From assembly GCA_963778225.1 (NCBI GenBank), contig CAVZTR010000010.1, positions 186,001-250,000 of the forward strand: a stretch of 64,000 nt of DNA, written 5' to 3'. Source of the DNA: JAGVSR01 sp963778225. Its GTDB lineage: Bacteria > Pseudomonadota > Alphaproteobacteria > Rhizobiales > Hyphomicrobiaceae. Positions 34,581 to 45,576 of this stretch are shown here, in pieces. The position numbers and the translations under genes were made by a program. Under the pieces are notes generated by a model. It saw only the letters and a program-made list of their open reading frames with translations, had not been told where the DNA came from and did no database searches. The stretch's first letter is position 1. Every line of letters starts with the position of its first letter.

Positions 34581-36590
34581 TCAGGCCGCGCGCGGAACGT
34601 TCACCTGCGCGCTGTCATTGGCCGGCTGCTTGGCCGCCACCGCCGCCGTGGCAAACCGCTTCTGCCAATCGGTGGCGAGTTCGCGCGCCCGGATCAGAAT
34701 CGACGGCGGATCGCGGTCGTCCCAAGTGCTGAGCAATGCCGACATCGCTTCGCCCGCACGTTGGCTGGTCAGCCAGTTCAGCGGACCAGCGAGTACGAGA
34801 CCGGCGATCACCGGCAACATCCACAGCAGCAGCCCCGGCGATACGATCCAGCAAATGCCGGCGATAACGGCACCCGCCGCCATGTGCTGCGCATGAAACC
34901 GCATCGCGAATGCCAATGGCACGCTGCCGTCATCCCGCCGCTGCGCCTTCCAGCCACTGTCCATGCCGGACAGGATTTGAACCACCGCCACCGTTTGCGT
35001 CATCATCAAGATCGGCGCCAACAGCATTGAGAAAAACGTCTCGACCAACACCGCCGCAAGCGCCCGTGGCGTACCGAACAGTTCGCGCGCCTCCGCGGCC
35101 CGCTTCAATTCGAGTGCAAGCCCCAGAGCCTTGGGCAGCAGCACCACCGCCATCGTTCCAAGGAAAAGCCGCATGGCCGCGCCAGGATCGATAACCGGCC
35201 AGATCGGAAACAGCGTTTTGCTGTCCTGGAAGTAGCTCGGGATCAACTGCTGGCTCTGTAGGGCAAGTACGATACCGGTGGCCAGTGAGAGCGCCCAGAT
35301 GGCCGACACGACGTAGGCGAACGCACCCATGGAAAGGTGCACCCGGCCCATCGCGCTCAACCCGCGGCGTGGGATCAGCGCCAGATGCTGCAGGTTGCCC
35401 TGCGCCCAACGACGATCGCGGACGACGAGATCGACGAGCCCCGGCGGCATGCCCTCGTAGGAACCCGGCACGCTCGGGACCATGTGGACGCCCCATCCGG
35501 CGCGCTGCAACAGCGCCGCCTCGACGAAGTCATGGCTGAGGATCGGCCCACCGAATGGCTTGCGCCCGGTCAGGATGGGCAGGCCCGCGGCGCTGGCGAA
35601 GGCCGCGGTGCGGATGATGGCGTTGTGACCCCAGTAGTTGCCCTGGTCGCGATGCCAGGACGCAAGGCCCCCGGCAACGGCCGGACCATAGACGTTGCTC
35701 GCATACTGCTGCAGGCGCTGGAGAAGCGTCGTGCCGCCCGTGAGGCGCGGGATCGATTGAATGAGACCTGCGCGCGGGTCTTGCTCCATGGCGCGTGCCA
35801 AACGCACGACCGCCTCGCCCGACATGACGCTGTCGCCGTCGAGAATGATGAAGTTCTCATAGGCGCCGCCGAAGCGTTCAACCCAGTCTTCGATATTGCC
35901 CGACTTGCGCGCAGTGTTTTCGATCCGGCGGCGATAGTAGATCGACACGACACCGTCGAGGTGGCCGGCCAATTCGCGATAGCAGGCCTCTTCGGCCTGT
36001 CCTTCGTCGGCTCCTCGTGTGTCCGACAGAATGAAAATGTCGAACTGCGCGGCCTTGCCCAGATGCACGAGCTCCTCGGCCATCGCAGCGATCGTTCCGG
36101 CGATGCGGTGCGGCTCTTCGTGATAGACGGGAAATAGCAGGGCGGTCCGGCTCTCCAGCGGGCCGTTCGCCGACGGCACCTCCAGCGTGTCCGTGTGATC
36201 GCCGGCAAAAAGCGGGAGGAAGCCCATGGCTGCGCTGAGCGAGCCGAAAGCGATCCATCCGAATGTGATCGTCGAGAGGATGAGGAACACGAACTGTATC
36301 GGCGTCATCGCGACAAACGAGAGAACGCCGTACAACTCATAGGCGAATGCGAACGTCAGCGACAGCGCGCCAACCAGAACGGCCGCGCGTGGGATCCAGG
36401 AAATCCGGCGCGTCGGATCGATGGTGAAGGCAACCCGCTTCGAGAGATCCTGAGGCGGCATTTCGAGTGGCGCCTCCGCGGGCAAAAGCGCAGGGTCGCT
36501 GGCATCCTTTCGTGCGGATGGATGCTGCACATGCATGGTGCCCGCAGCTGGTGCAGACATCGCCTCATCCACGTGGCTCGGGTTACTCAT
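34581..36590 (-). CDS. opgH: Glucans biosynthesis glucosyltransferase OpgH (MdoH)
   Basis: 669 aa from ATG 36590, which overlaps the opgG stop by one base. Membrane family-2 glycosyltransferase that makes the linear beta-1,2-glucan backbone of osmoregulated periplasmic glucans. The catalytic motifs are visible: FIILDGDSVMSGEAV (DxD), ILSHDFVEAALL, and RDRRWAQGNLQHL (R/QxxRW). Multiple transmembrane segments flank the catalytic domain (residues 80-130 and 400-600). The N-terminal extension is short. Confidence 0.95.
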   Translation of the reverse strand: MSNPSHVDEAMSAPAAGTMHVQHPSARKDASDPALLPAEAPLEMPPQDLSKRVAFTIDPTRRISWIPRAAVLVGALSLTFAFAYELYGVLSFVAMTPIQFVFLILSTITFGWIAFGSLSAAMGFLPLFAGDHTDTLEVPSANGPLESRTALLFPVYHEEPHRIAGTIAAMAEELVHLGKAAQFDIFILSDTRGADEGQAEEACYRELAGHLDGVVSIYYRRRIENTARKSGNIEDWVERFGGAYENFIILDGDSVMSGEAVVRLARAMEQDPRAGLIQSIPRLTGGTTLLQRLQQYASNVYGPAVAGGLASWHRDQGNYWGHNAIIRTAAFASAAGLPILTGRKPFGGPILSHDFVEAALLQRAGWGVHMVPSVPGSYEGMPPGLVDLVVRDRRWAQGNLQHLALIPRRGLSAMGRVHLSMGAFAYVVSAIWALSLATGIVLALQSQQLIPSYFQDSKTLFPIWPVIDPGAAMRLFLGTMAVVLLPKALGLALELKRAAEARELFGTPRALAAVLVETFFSMLLAPILMMTQTVAVVQILSGMDSGWKAQRRDDGSVPLAFAMRFHAQHMAAGAVIAGICWIVSPGLLLWMLPVIAGLVLAGPLNWLTSQRAGEAMSALLSTWDDRDPPSILIRARELATDWQKRFATAAVAAKQPANDSAQVNVPRAA

Positions 36591-38149
36591 CAGGCAGTCC
36601 ACCGGTATAGCCAGGTTTCGGATATCGTCGCTTCGCCGCGTCTAAGCACCAAGCGCATCTCACTCATTTCAGACCCTCCGGTCTCGAAATCGAACGTGAC
36701 ACGCACGCCACCAATTGCCGGGTGTTGCTGCACAGCTGGGTTATGCACGGTGCCGGCGCTGACCGTGAGGTCGATGGCCGGAAGTTCGCCACTCTCTGTT
36801 AACGCAGGACCCGCGAAGTCGATCGAGAAGCGTGCCCAGTTTTCCTTCCGGGCTGGTCCTGCCGCGGTCCTAACAACCCGCGCCCCCGCTGCCGGAAGCG
36901 GAGCCGTTGTGCCCCAGTGTAGCCTGTAGGAAATAGGATAGGGCTTGCCGGGTTCCAATGGTGTGGCCGGCGTCCAGTACACAACGACGTTGTCGTGGAT
37001 CTCTTCCTCCGACGGGATCTCGATCAGTTCGACGTATCCGTCGCCCCAATTGCCCCTCGGCTCCACCCAGAGGCTCGGCCGCCGCTCGAAATGGGCGGCG
37101 AGATCGTCGAAGGTTGCAAAATTGCGGTCACGCTGCATCAGGCCGAAGCCGCGCGGACTTTTGTCGAGAAACGCACTGGTCTGCAGCGTGCGCGGATTGG
37201 TCAGTGGCCGCCAGAGGCGTTCCCCGCGCCCATTGAGGATCGCAAGCCCTTCGCTGTTGTGCACGGCGGGTCTGAGATCGGCGTTCACGCGGCGCTGAGC
37301 GCGTCCCTTGAGGTACATGCTGGTCAGCGGCGCAATCCCGACGTGCTTGAGGGTGCGGCGGGGATAGAGCACCGCATCTACGAGCATCACCGTCGTCTCG
37401 CCCTGTGCGATCGTGAAGCGGTAGGCGCCCGTCACCGAGGGACTGTCGAGCAACCCGTGCACAACGACTTCCGAGCCGGGATTTCGCGGCTTTTCGATCC
37501 AGAACGCGCGAAAAATCGGAAACTCTTCGCCGGCCGGCTGAGCAGTGTTGACCGCCAATCCGCGCGCCGACAGACCGTACGTCTGGCCAAGTCCGATGGC
37601 GCGGAAGTAGCTGGCGCCCTGGAACACCGCGTATTCGTCGACCCGGTCCGCCCGGCTCAACGGGCCGACCAGACGAAATCCGGAGAACGCATAAGGTGCG
37701 GCTTCCGGCGCGGATGGGATCGACTGACCGAACGTGAACATGCGGCTGTCGGCGACGAGGCGGCGCGCCTGGCCATCTTCGACGACGCGAATTTCAACAG
37801 GCGTCTCATAGATCCAGCCGCGCGGCAGCAGGTGCACTTCGACGCCGATCCGCTCCGATTGCCACAGCGCCTGCTCGTTGCGGAAGCGGATGTCGCGATA
37901 CTGGTCCGCCTTCAACGCATTGAAAGGCTCAGGCACGTCAATCGACGGGCGTTGGAAATCTTTTGCCGCCAGATCTTCAGCGAGCTTCAAAACATCTTTG
38001 GCCGCGAACGGCTCCGTCGCCGCCGGCTGTTCCTGCGCCAGGGCAGTATTCGGTTCACCCGCGAGCCGCGCGACGGCAAGCAGCGCTGCCCATGCTCCGC
38101 CCGTCAGTATGAAAGCCCGGCGCGTGGATCCGTCGGAAGTGTTGCTCAT
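36590..38149 (-). CDS. opgG: Periplasmic glucan biosynthesis protein OpgG/OpgD
   Basis: 519 aa from ATG 38149. N-terminal twin-arginine-like signal TRRAFILTGGAWAALLAVAR; Tat export is characteristic of OpgD, so an OpgD-like identity is possible. Mature protein shows FQRPSIDVPEPFNALKADQY, LSARGLAVNTAQPAGEEFP, FAPLTSMY-like and FALIGLDF-like regions of the OpgG/MdoG family (e.g. IAPLTSMYLKGRAQR). It adds or organises branches on periplasmic glucans. The stop overlaps the opgH start, so the two are one operon. Confidence 0.92.
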   Translation of the reverse strand: MSNTSDGSTRRAFILTGGAWAALLAVARLAGEPNTALAQEQPAATEPFAAKDVLKLAEDLAAKDFQRPSIDVPEPFNALKADQYRDIRFRNEQALWQSERIGVEVHLLPRGWIYETPVEIRVVEDGQARRLVADSRMFTFGQSIPSAPEAAPYAFSGFRLVGPLSRADRVDEYAVFQGASYFRAIGLGQTYGLSARGLAVNTAQPAGEEFPIFRAFWIEKPRNPGSEVVVHGLLDSPSVTGAYRFTIAQGETTVMLVDAVLYPRRTLKHVGIAPLTSMYLKGRAQRRVNADLRPAVHNSEGLAILNGRGERLWRPLTNPRTLQTSAFLDKSPRGFGLMQRDRNFATFDDLAAHFERRPSLWVEPRGNWGDGYVELIEIPSEEEIHDNVVVYWTPATPLEPGKPYPISYRLHWGTTAPLPAAGARVVRTAAGPARKENWARFSIDFAGPALTESGELPAIDLTVSAGTVHNPAVQQHPAIGGVRVTFDFETGGSEMSEMRLVLRRGEATISETWLYRWTA

Positions 38150-38890
38150 GCGATGTGTCGTGTCTGTTGCGGGTGACGCAAGCACTCTGAGACCCGGCGG
38201 GCGCCTGCCGGCCCCAGAGGGTCGCAGGTGTCCTGGCTGGTCCAATTAAACTCAATGATTTCTGTGACCGGCCCCCCGGCGCGGATGGAAATCGTCAGCA
38301 TCAGACGCCTATCTGAAAATTGTGGCGACATTGCCAAGGGCATGGAGGCACTTCAGTTGAGAACGGACGAACAATCCGCTTCGTTCCCTGATATTGCAGC
38401 GCAACAAACTTAAGATAAGCGGACCGAGTCAACAAGCGGCGTTTATGCGCTGCAGCAATGACAACACCGGTTCGCCTAACGATCGGTTATCACCAAATCC
38501 GATGAAATGATGGGCACGACGGATGACCGCGGAAAAGCCGCTCGCCCTTACCGACCCAGTCGCTTAGAACAGTGTTGCGCAAAGCTGAATCCCGTTCGAA
38601 ATGGCCGCGACGATCCCTGAGCAATCAGCAATAATGCCATATATATCAACAGATTAGACCTGCCGGACATTATCGTTGCCATTGCGCAACATCGACCGGG
38701 GAATCCACAGCCATCTGGTACTTTGCCGTTTAACCAGTCTCATCGATCTGCTTAGTATCCTGCCCTGAGCGGTGATTCGGAGCGAGGCTTTGACCGCTGG
38801 TCGAGATTGAGCGTGTGGCGTCCGTTGCGTGAAGTGTGCAGCAGTTGCGTCTAGCGCCCGTTCTTTAAGTTAGTAGACGGGAGAAGTTAA
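38150..38890. other. Long porin leader/promoter region
   Basis: 741 nt between opgG and the porin. AT-richer than neighbours. Two inverted copies of TGTTGCGCAA (38573-38582 forward, 38682-38691 reverse) lie upstream of the porin; each holds a TTGCGCAA palindrome and could be a regulator site. A GGGAGAAG ribosome site precedes the ATG at 38891. No ORF with support. Confidence 0.5.
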
Positions 38891-40241
38891 ATGAAGAAAC
38901 ACAACCTCTACGCACTGGTGGCGGCCGGCCTGCTCGCAGGCGGGATGTCCATCACCAGCGCGTCGGCAGCAGACCTTGGGGGGAACTGCTGTGCTGACCT
39001 CGAGGAGCGCATCGCCGAACTCGAGGCCACGACGGCCCGCAAGGGCAACCGTAAAGTCTCGCTGACGGTCTCTGGCTGGGTTGGCCAGCAGGTCACCTTC
39101 TGGGATGACGGCGTCGAATCCAACACCTACGTCCACGACCTCGGCACGACGCTGGGCAGCCACGTGAAGTTCACGGGCTCGGCTCAGATCTCGCCCGGCT
39201 GGTCGGCTGGTTACGTGCTGCAGATCGAAGCCATCGGCTCCGATGGCTCTGACGACGAACCAGAACGTCGCCGAACGGTCCGGCGCTTGCTCGTCGGGCA
39301 CGCCGAACGGCGTGCAGACGCTGCAGTCGTACTGGTTCGTGAAGTCGATCAGCTCGGCAAGGTCGGCGTCGGCAAGCAGTCGCAGGCTTCGGATAACACG
39401 GCGATCCTCGTTGACGGTTCGGGTTCGCTCGTTCCGGCCAACTGGGTGGCGTTCGACATCAACGCGCTTCTTCGTCCGCACATCAGCGATGGTAACTTCG
39501 ACGGTCACTTGGGGTGGCGCTGGCGGTGGCTGCGCCACGCATGGGCGGCGCCTGGGGTGACTGCAACGGCCTGACGCAGAACGTCGTCCGTTACGACTCG
39601 CCGACCTTCGGCGGCTTCTCGGTCAGCGCCTCTTGGGGCGAAGACGACATGTGGGATGTCGCGGCTCGTTACGCCGGTGAATGGAGCGGCTTCAAGCTGG
39701 CTGCTGCAGCCGCCTACAACGAAGTCAACTGATCAGGCGCTTACGATAACGTCGGATGGCGTTCGTTACAGGACCTGGTACCTGACACTGCAGTACTTCC
39801 AGGCTGGCGCGTTCCTGATGCACGTTCCGACTGGTCTGTTCGCCTACGGCGCCTACGGCAATCTGCGAGAATCGACGGCCGTCGCGGCAGTTGACGACAC
39901 GAGACTTGGTACGGCAAAGTCGGTCTGCGCTCGCGTTTCTCGGCTCTCGGCCACACCGTGTTCTACGGTGAGTACCTGAACGCCGACGGCAGCTGGCTCG
40001 GCGACTCAGTCACTGACAGCACGGTGCAGGCTGGCTGATCGGTGATGACGTCGACAGCTTCGGACGACCTCGAAGTCTGGGGCGCTGGTATCGTGCAGGA
40101 AGTCGACGCAGCCGCCATGTCGGTCTGGGTTAAGTATCGTCACCTGTCGGCTGACGGTTCGGACTCAGTCACCGGCCGGTCAGTCTCGAGCGCTTCGAAG
40201 ACTTCCAGTACGTCGGCGTCGGCGGTCTGATCAACTTCTAA
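38891..40241 (+). pseudogene. Rhizobial-type outer-membrane porin with multiple frameshifts
   Basis: Signal peptide (LYALVAAGLLAGGMSITSAS) followed by the DLGGNCCADLEERIAELEA coiled stretch, the typical start of alphaproteobacterial porins, then beta-barrel segments. The frame shifts at least six times: near 39243 (extra base), 39347 (missing base), 39485-39540, 39731, 39898 and 40035-40065. After each shift porin sequence resumes (NTAILVDGSGSLVPANWV, SPTFGGFSVSASWGEDDMWD, YLTLQYFQAGAFL, TWYGKVGLRSRFSALGHT, WGAGIVQEVDAAAMSVWVKY) and ends in GVGGLINF at 40238. The indel density is far above that of other genes. Corrupted assembly of paralogous copies, or real decay, are both possible. Confidence 0.82.
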
Positions 40242-40270
40242 GCTGATCGCACCACGAGCCTCTGAAATGG

Positions 40271-40298
40271 AAAGGCCGCCCCTCACCGGGCGGCCTTT
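40271..40298 (+). terminator. Rho-independent terminator of the porin gene
   Basis: Perfect 11-bp stem AAAGGCCGCCC/GGGCGGCCTTT with a 6-nt loop, ending TTTCTG, 30 nt after the porin stop. Its presence marks the end of the porin transcription unit. Confidence 0.85.
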
Positions 40299-40375
40299 CT
40301 GCGTGTCAGCGACCCGACGTGCCAGTCAGATCGTCAGGACACTCGCGTCATTCGCGCTCTTCAGGCGCGAGCAAC

Positions 40376-40405
40376 AAAAAAGACCGGCAGCTTTCGCCAC
40401 CGGCC
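40376..40405 (-). terminator. Rho-independent terminator of the 93-aa exported protein gene
   Basis: On the minus strand the stem GGCCGGTGGC/GCTGCCGGTC (with G-U pairs) around GAAA is followed by TTTTTT (40381-40376). It lies 29 nt past the gene's stop codon. Confidence 0.8.
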
Positions 40406-40433
40406 TTCGTATCCAAGAGCGACCGCTGACGGA

Positions 40434-40715
40434 TCAGCAGCGCGTTTCGAACCTCTCGCAGGAATAGTCGTTGCCGCGATCGCATTGGCGCAGCCAGCGG
40501 TCACACCGGGCGCGCCAGTTGCTGCGGCGGTAAACGCGATCGTTGGCATAGGCACGGTTCGAATTGGCGATGATGGCGGCCGCCGCGATGCCGACGGCCA
40601 CACCGGCCACGATGCCCGCGCCCCGCCGCCGTGCTTCAGCCGGGGTGTCGAGGAGCGGAACGAGGGCGGCGAAAGCCGCAACCGCTGCGATGAAAGTGCT
40701 GGTCCGACGCTGCAT
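40434..40715 (-). CDS. Small exported cysteine-containing protein
   Basis: 93 aa from ATG 40715. Signal peptide (FIAAVAAFAALVPLLDTPAEA), a glycine/alanine zipper-like hydrophobic segment (GAGIVAGVAVGIAAAAIIAN), then an Arg-rich tail with four cysteines (RCDRWLRQCDRGNDYSCERF). The arrangement resembles small periplasmic proteins common in Rhizobiales. Function unknown. It has its own terminator. Confidence 0.72.
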   Translation of the reverse strand: MQRRTSTFIAAVAAFAALVPLLDTPAEARRRGAGIVAGVAVGIAAAAIIANSNRAYANDRVYRRSNWRARCDRWLRQCDRGNDYSCERFETRC

Positions 40716-40845
40716 TGATGGCTCCACAGAATTGATAAGCATCAAGAATATCAGTGTCTGGCCGGTTCGGAAACGATATTTGACGAGGCACCTCAGCCCA
40801 CCATGGATAAGCGCGATCACGCCGCCGGACGCGCCGGCAACTGCC

Positions 40846-41343
40846 TCATGCGTCGATGGCGCGCTTCACCTCGAAGATTTCCATGATGCGGCAGCCCCGG
40901 TGCGGTCCATCGCAGACAAACGTCCACTGGCCTTCCGTGAAGGTGTCACACATCTTCACGCCCTTGATCAGGATCCAGTGGCCTTCTTTGCCTTTGTGGA
41001 TCGCCAGGATGTAGTGCGACCAGGCATTGCGTGGCTTCTGCATCCATGTCCACACGCTCGGACGCTTCTTGCGCTCCAGATGCATGAAGCTCTCTTTGAG
41101 CGTCATGGCGTAGCCGTAGATCGCGAGCGCCGCCTCCACTTCGTCGGCGTAGGTGCCCTTGACCGCGTGCTTCAGGTCCGGCGGCAAGTCCCGGTAGGCA
41201 TTGATGGCCCGCTCCACCTTGCTGACGGGGTATCCAGTGATCGCCGAAATCACGTAGGGACCGCAGAACGCCACGCGCCCGGTGTCGTTCGTCACCTCGT
41301 TGAGGGACGATGTTAGTTTCCGGGTGGGTTCCAGGTCGTCCAC
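40846..41343 (-). CDS. Hypothetical protein with a Cys-His peptidase-like pattern
   Basis: 165 aa, no signal peptide. FCGPYVISAITGYPVSKVE near residue 27 resembles the cysteine motif at the start of papain-like or C39-like folds, and HYILAIHKGKEGHWILIKG near 110 supplies histidines where the second catalytic residue would lie. Phages and alphaproteobacteria carry proteins with this kind of motif. I cannot show that the residues are catalytic; it is equally possible that this is a structural similarity. Single gene. Confidence 0.65.
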   Translation of the reverse strand: MDDLEPTRKLTSSLNEVTNDTGRVAFCGPYVISAITGYPVSKVERAINAYRDLPPDLKHAVKGTYADEVEAALAIYGYAMTLKESFMHLERKKRPSVWTWMQKPRNAWSHYILAIHKGKEGHWILIKGVKMCDTFTEGQWTFVCDGPHRGCRIMEIFEVKRAIDA

Positions 41344-41474
41344 GGGCGCGCCTCGCGGCCAAATCAGCAGAATGCTGCCCGTGAGCTTCGGCCCCAGTTG
41401 GTTGACAAAAGGTTAACGCGCGCTCGCGGAGGTGGCCCGCCGCGTCTTGGCGACAGACGCGTCCGGGCGAGCGA

Positions 41475-41678
41475 TCAGCGCTCGAGCCGGTGGGGACGCA
41501 TCGGGCGGCCGGACACGAGAAGGGGTGTCGCTTTCATGGGGCGGCGCTCGGCCTTGACGGCAAACGGCTTCATCTCGTCCAGAGCATCGAGAATGTCGGA
41601 CGTTTGCAGCGGCGAAGGCCGAACCTTGTTTTCGTGCAGCGGGCGGACCCGGAACGGCAGGAACGGGCGGCTGAACAT
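41475..41678 (-). CDS. Small basic hypothetical protein (67 aa)
   Basis: 67 aa from ATG 41678, GGAG 7 nt upstream. Composition is Arg/Pro-rich with SPLQTSDILDALDEMKPFAV in the middle, which may form a helix. No family recognised and not certain to be translated; the ribosome site and a plausible protein-like composition are the only support. Confidence 0.42.
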   Translation of the reverse strand: MFSRPFLPFRVRPLHENKVRPSPLQTSDILDALDEMKPFAVKAERRPMKATPLLVSGRPMRPHRLER

Positions 41679-42008
41679 ATCGCAACTCCATGCTTTGACA
41701 TCGTGACGGCCCTCGGCGGCTCGCACATCACATGCCACCCTTCGCGCGGCGCAAGAATGGCCGATTGTGCGCGAATGATGGGATATCCACCGCTGCTGCG
41801 GGGAGGCATCGCTGCATATCGGATGAGCACAGCGCGATGTCCGTGCCGAGGGATCTGGCAGGGAGCCGGCTCGCGCGCGTTTACTCCGGCGTCTCGGCAA
41901 AGTATGGATTGAGGTGAAAAGCCGCTCGGTCGGCCAGAGAACCTTTCCGCGCGCGGCGGCCGGCTCCCCGGTAGGGAGTTGCCGCGCGCAGTCAAAATGA
42001 GGCAGCGG
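41679..42008. other. Intergenic region with hairpin repeat copy 3
   Basis: 330 nt before the metallopeptidase gene. Holds repeat copy 3 (41958-41989) and, at about 41857-41876, a degenerate sequence GGGAGCCGGCTCGCGCGCG related to it in opposite orientation. No ORF with support. Confidence 0.4.
41958..41989 (+). repeat. Hairpin repeat, copy 3
   Basis: GGCC followed by GGCTCCC-CGGTA-GGGAGTT and GCCGCGCGC. Same layout as copies 1 and 2 about 30 kb away; the stem pairs over at least CTCCC/GGGAG. It lies 20 nt before the metallopeptidase start, in its leader. Confidence 0.55.
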
Positions 42009-42965
42009 ATGCGCTACGACGAGAACGATCAGGAAAGCAAAAACGTCGAGGATCGCCGCGGTCAGGGCGGCGGGTTCGGCGGCATGCCGGGTGGGATTCA
42101 AATTCCCATGGGCGGCCGCGGTGGCATGAGCATTACATCGCTTCTCATCATCGGCGTGATCATGCTGCTGTTCGGCATCAACCCACTCGATGTTCTGACC
42201 GGCGGTGGCGGCGGCCAGTTCCCACAGATCGAGATGCCCCGTCAGCAGGAGACGCAGCGTCCGGGCGGTTCCGACATCCCTGGACTTCCGGGACAAGGCT
42301 CCAAGACGGCCGCGGGATCAAGCGATGAAATGAAGGTATTCATCGGCCGCGTGCTCGCCGACACCGAGAAGGTTTGGAACAAAGTCTTCGAGAGCTTCGG
42401 CGAGAATTACCAGGAGCCGCAGCTCGTGATCTTTTCCCGCGGCACACGAACCGCCTGCGGCGTCGGCCAGACGCAGATGGGCCCGTTCTATTGCCCGCTG
42501 GATAAAAAAATCTACATCGACCTGGCTTTCTATGACGAACTGAAGCGGCGCTTCAATGCGCCGGGTGATTTCGCCCAGGCCTACGTCGTCGCCCATGAAG
42601 TCGGGCACCATGTCCAGACGTTGCTCGGCATCGCGGACAAAGTGCAGGGCTTGAAGCGGCGCATGGATGAGCGCGAGTCGAATGCTCTCCAGGTGCGCAT
42701 GGAACTGCAGGCCGACTGCCTTGCCGGCGTCTGGGCCAATCTCAATCACCAGCTGAACAACCGGCTCGAGCCGGGTGACATCGAAGAAGGCCTACGTGCC
42801 GCCAACGCCATCGGCGACGACATGATCCAGAAGAAGACGCAGGGCTACGTGGTGCCTGACGCCTTCACGCACGGCTCGGCCGAGCAGCGCATGCGCTGGT
42901 TCACGAACGGCTACAAGTCGGGCAAGATGCAGAGCTGCGATACCTTCAACACCGACGATCTCTAA
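42009..42965 (+). CDS. Neutral zinc metallopeptidase (YpfJ/PF04228 family)
   Basis: 318 aa from ATG 42009 with GAGG upstream; ATG 41997 is an alternative. Gly-rich N-terminus, one transmembrane segment (MSITSLLIIGVIMLLFG, about residues 40-56), then the peptidase domain with the zinc motif YVVAHEVGHHVQTL (HExxH), GVGQTQMGPFYCPLD, and ELQADCLAGVWAN carrying the third ligand region. The C-terminal part has THGSAEQRMRWFTNGYKSG. Membrane-anchored, substrate unknown. Confidence 0.92.
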   Translation: MRYDENDQESKNVEDRRGQGGGFGGMPGGIQIPMGGRGGMSITSLLIIGVIMLLFGINPLDVLTGGGGGQFPQIEMPRQQETQRPGGSDIPGLPGQGSKTAAGSSDEMKVFIGRVLADTEKVWNKVFESFGENYQEPQLVIFSRGTRTACGVGQTQMGPFYCPLDKKIYIDLAFYDELKRRFNAPGDFAQAYVVAHEVGHHVQTLLGIADKVQGLKRRMDERESNALQVRMELQADCLAGVWANLNHQLNNRLEPGDIEEGLRAANAIGDDMIQKKTQGYVVPDAFTHGSAEQRMRWFTNGYKSGKMQSCDTFNTDDL

Positions 42966-42969
42966 TCGC

Positions 42970-43662
42970 ATGGCACTGGCGGCGGGGGGAACGCTGGCGC
43001 AGCCGCAACTGACGGCTGCGCGCGCCGCATGGCTCGCCACCGAGATGGCGCTGCTTTTCGTGGCCGCTCCTGTCGCCATGCACGTTGCCGTACATCAGGC
43101 CCGCATTCCGCTGTTCCTGGCGCTGCTTCCGGTCCTCGGCGTCGTCGTGGCGATCCTGCTCGCCGACCGCAGCTTCTCGCTCAAAAAGGAATTGTCGCGC
43201 GGCTTCGGTTGGCCGACGCTTTTCTCCATTTTGGTCGTGTTCGCCGTCGGCGCGCTGGGCATCTGGGCGTGGCTCAAGGAGACCCACCCCACCTGGCTGT
43301 TCGAGTTTCCCCGCAATCGGCCGCACCTGTGGATGATGGTCATGCTCGCCTACCCCGTAGCATCGGTGGCGACACAGGAGATCGTGTACCGCACGTTTTT
43401 CTTCCACCGTTATGGACCGCTATTGGGGGAGCGTACCGGGGCGGCCATTGCGCTCAACGGCGTGCTGTTCGGCTTTGCCCACCTTGTCATCGGGCAGCCC
43501 TTCGCCGTCATTGCGACGGTATTCGGCGGCTGCCTGTTCGCCGCCCGCTATCTGGAAACGCGATCGATCTGGGCGGTGATCATCGAGCATACGCTCTGGG
43601 GCGGGTTCGTCTTTACGATCGGCCTCGGCCGCTACTTTTTCACCGGTGTCGCGAACGTCTGA
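42970..43662 (+). CDS. CPBP family intramembrane metalloprotease
   Basis: 230 aa, about seven transmembrane segments. The family signatures are visible: QEIVYRTFFFHRYGP (E-x3-R type motif 1, near residue 140), LNGVLFGFAHLVIG (motif 2 with histidine) and IIEHTLWGGFVF (motif 3). Starts 5 nt after the metallopeptidase stop, so both peptidases are made from one transcript. Possible roles are processing or self-protection; none can be assigned. Confidence 0.88.
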   Translation: MALAAGGTLAQPQLTAARAAWLATEMALLFVAAPVAMHVAVHQARIPLFLALLPVLGVVVAILLADRSFSLKKELSRGFGWPTLFSILVVFAVGALGIWAWLKETHPTWLFEFPRNRPHLWMMVMLAYPVASVATQEIVYRTFFFHRYGPLLGERTGAAIALNGVLFGFAHLVIGQPFAVIATVFGGCLFAARYLETRSIWAVIIEHTLWGGFVFTIGLGRYFFTGVANV

Positions 43663-43820
43663 TGCGGATGGCGGTCCGCCGCGGTCGAGCAGCGACAGGC
43701 CAGGATTACGGGTGACCGATGCCGGGCCCATTCGCCCATCGCGCCGACATTGTGCCCGCCCGGCCAATCGGCTAGAAGGCCTGCAACATCCCTCAACTTC
43801 GAAATGACGAGGCGCCCCCG

Positions 43821-45482
<1,662 letters not shown>

Positions 45483-45523
45483 CGCTCCGCCTCGTCCAGA
45501 TTCGAATGATCAGCGAACTAGAA

Positions 45524-45556
45524 GGCTCGTCCAGCGCAAGCGGGACGAGCCGTTTT
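45524..45556 (+). terminator. Rho-independent terminator of ettA
   Basis: Perfect 9-bp stem GGCTCGTCC/GGACGAGCC followed by GTTTTG, between convergent ettA and the LysR gene. Confidence 0.82.
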
Positions 45557-45576
45557 GTGACGCTCGATACGCTTTG

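Noticed and set aside
36995..38176. 393-codon plus-strand frame opposite opgG
   Set aside because: No ribosome site, no recognisable domain; opgG on the other strand is clear.
38228..38413. 61-codon plus ORF upstream of the porin
   Set aside because: No ribosome site and no protein-like pattern; treated as leader DNA.
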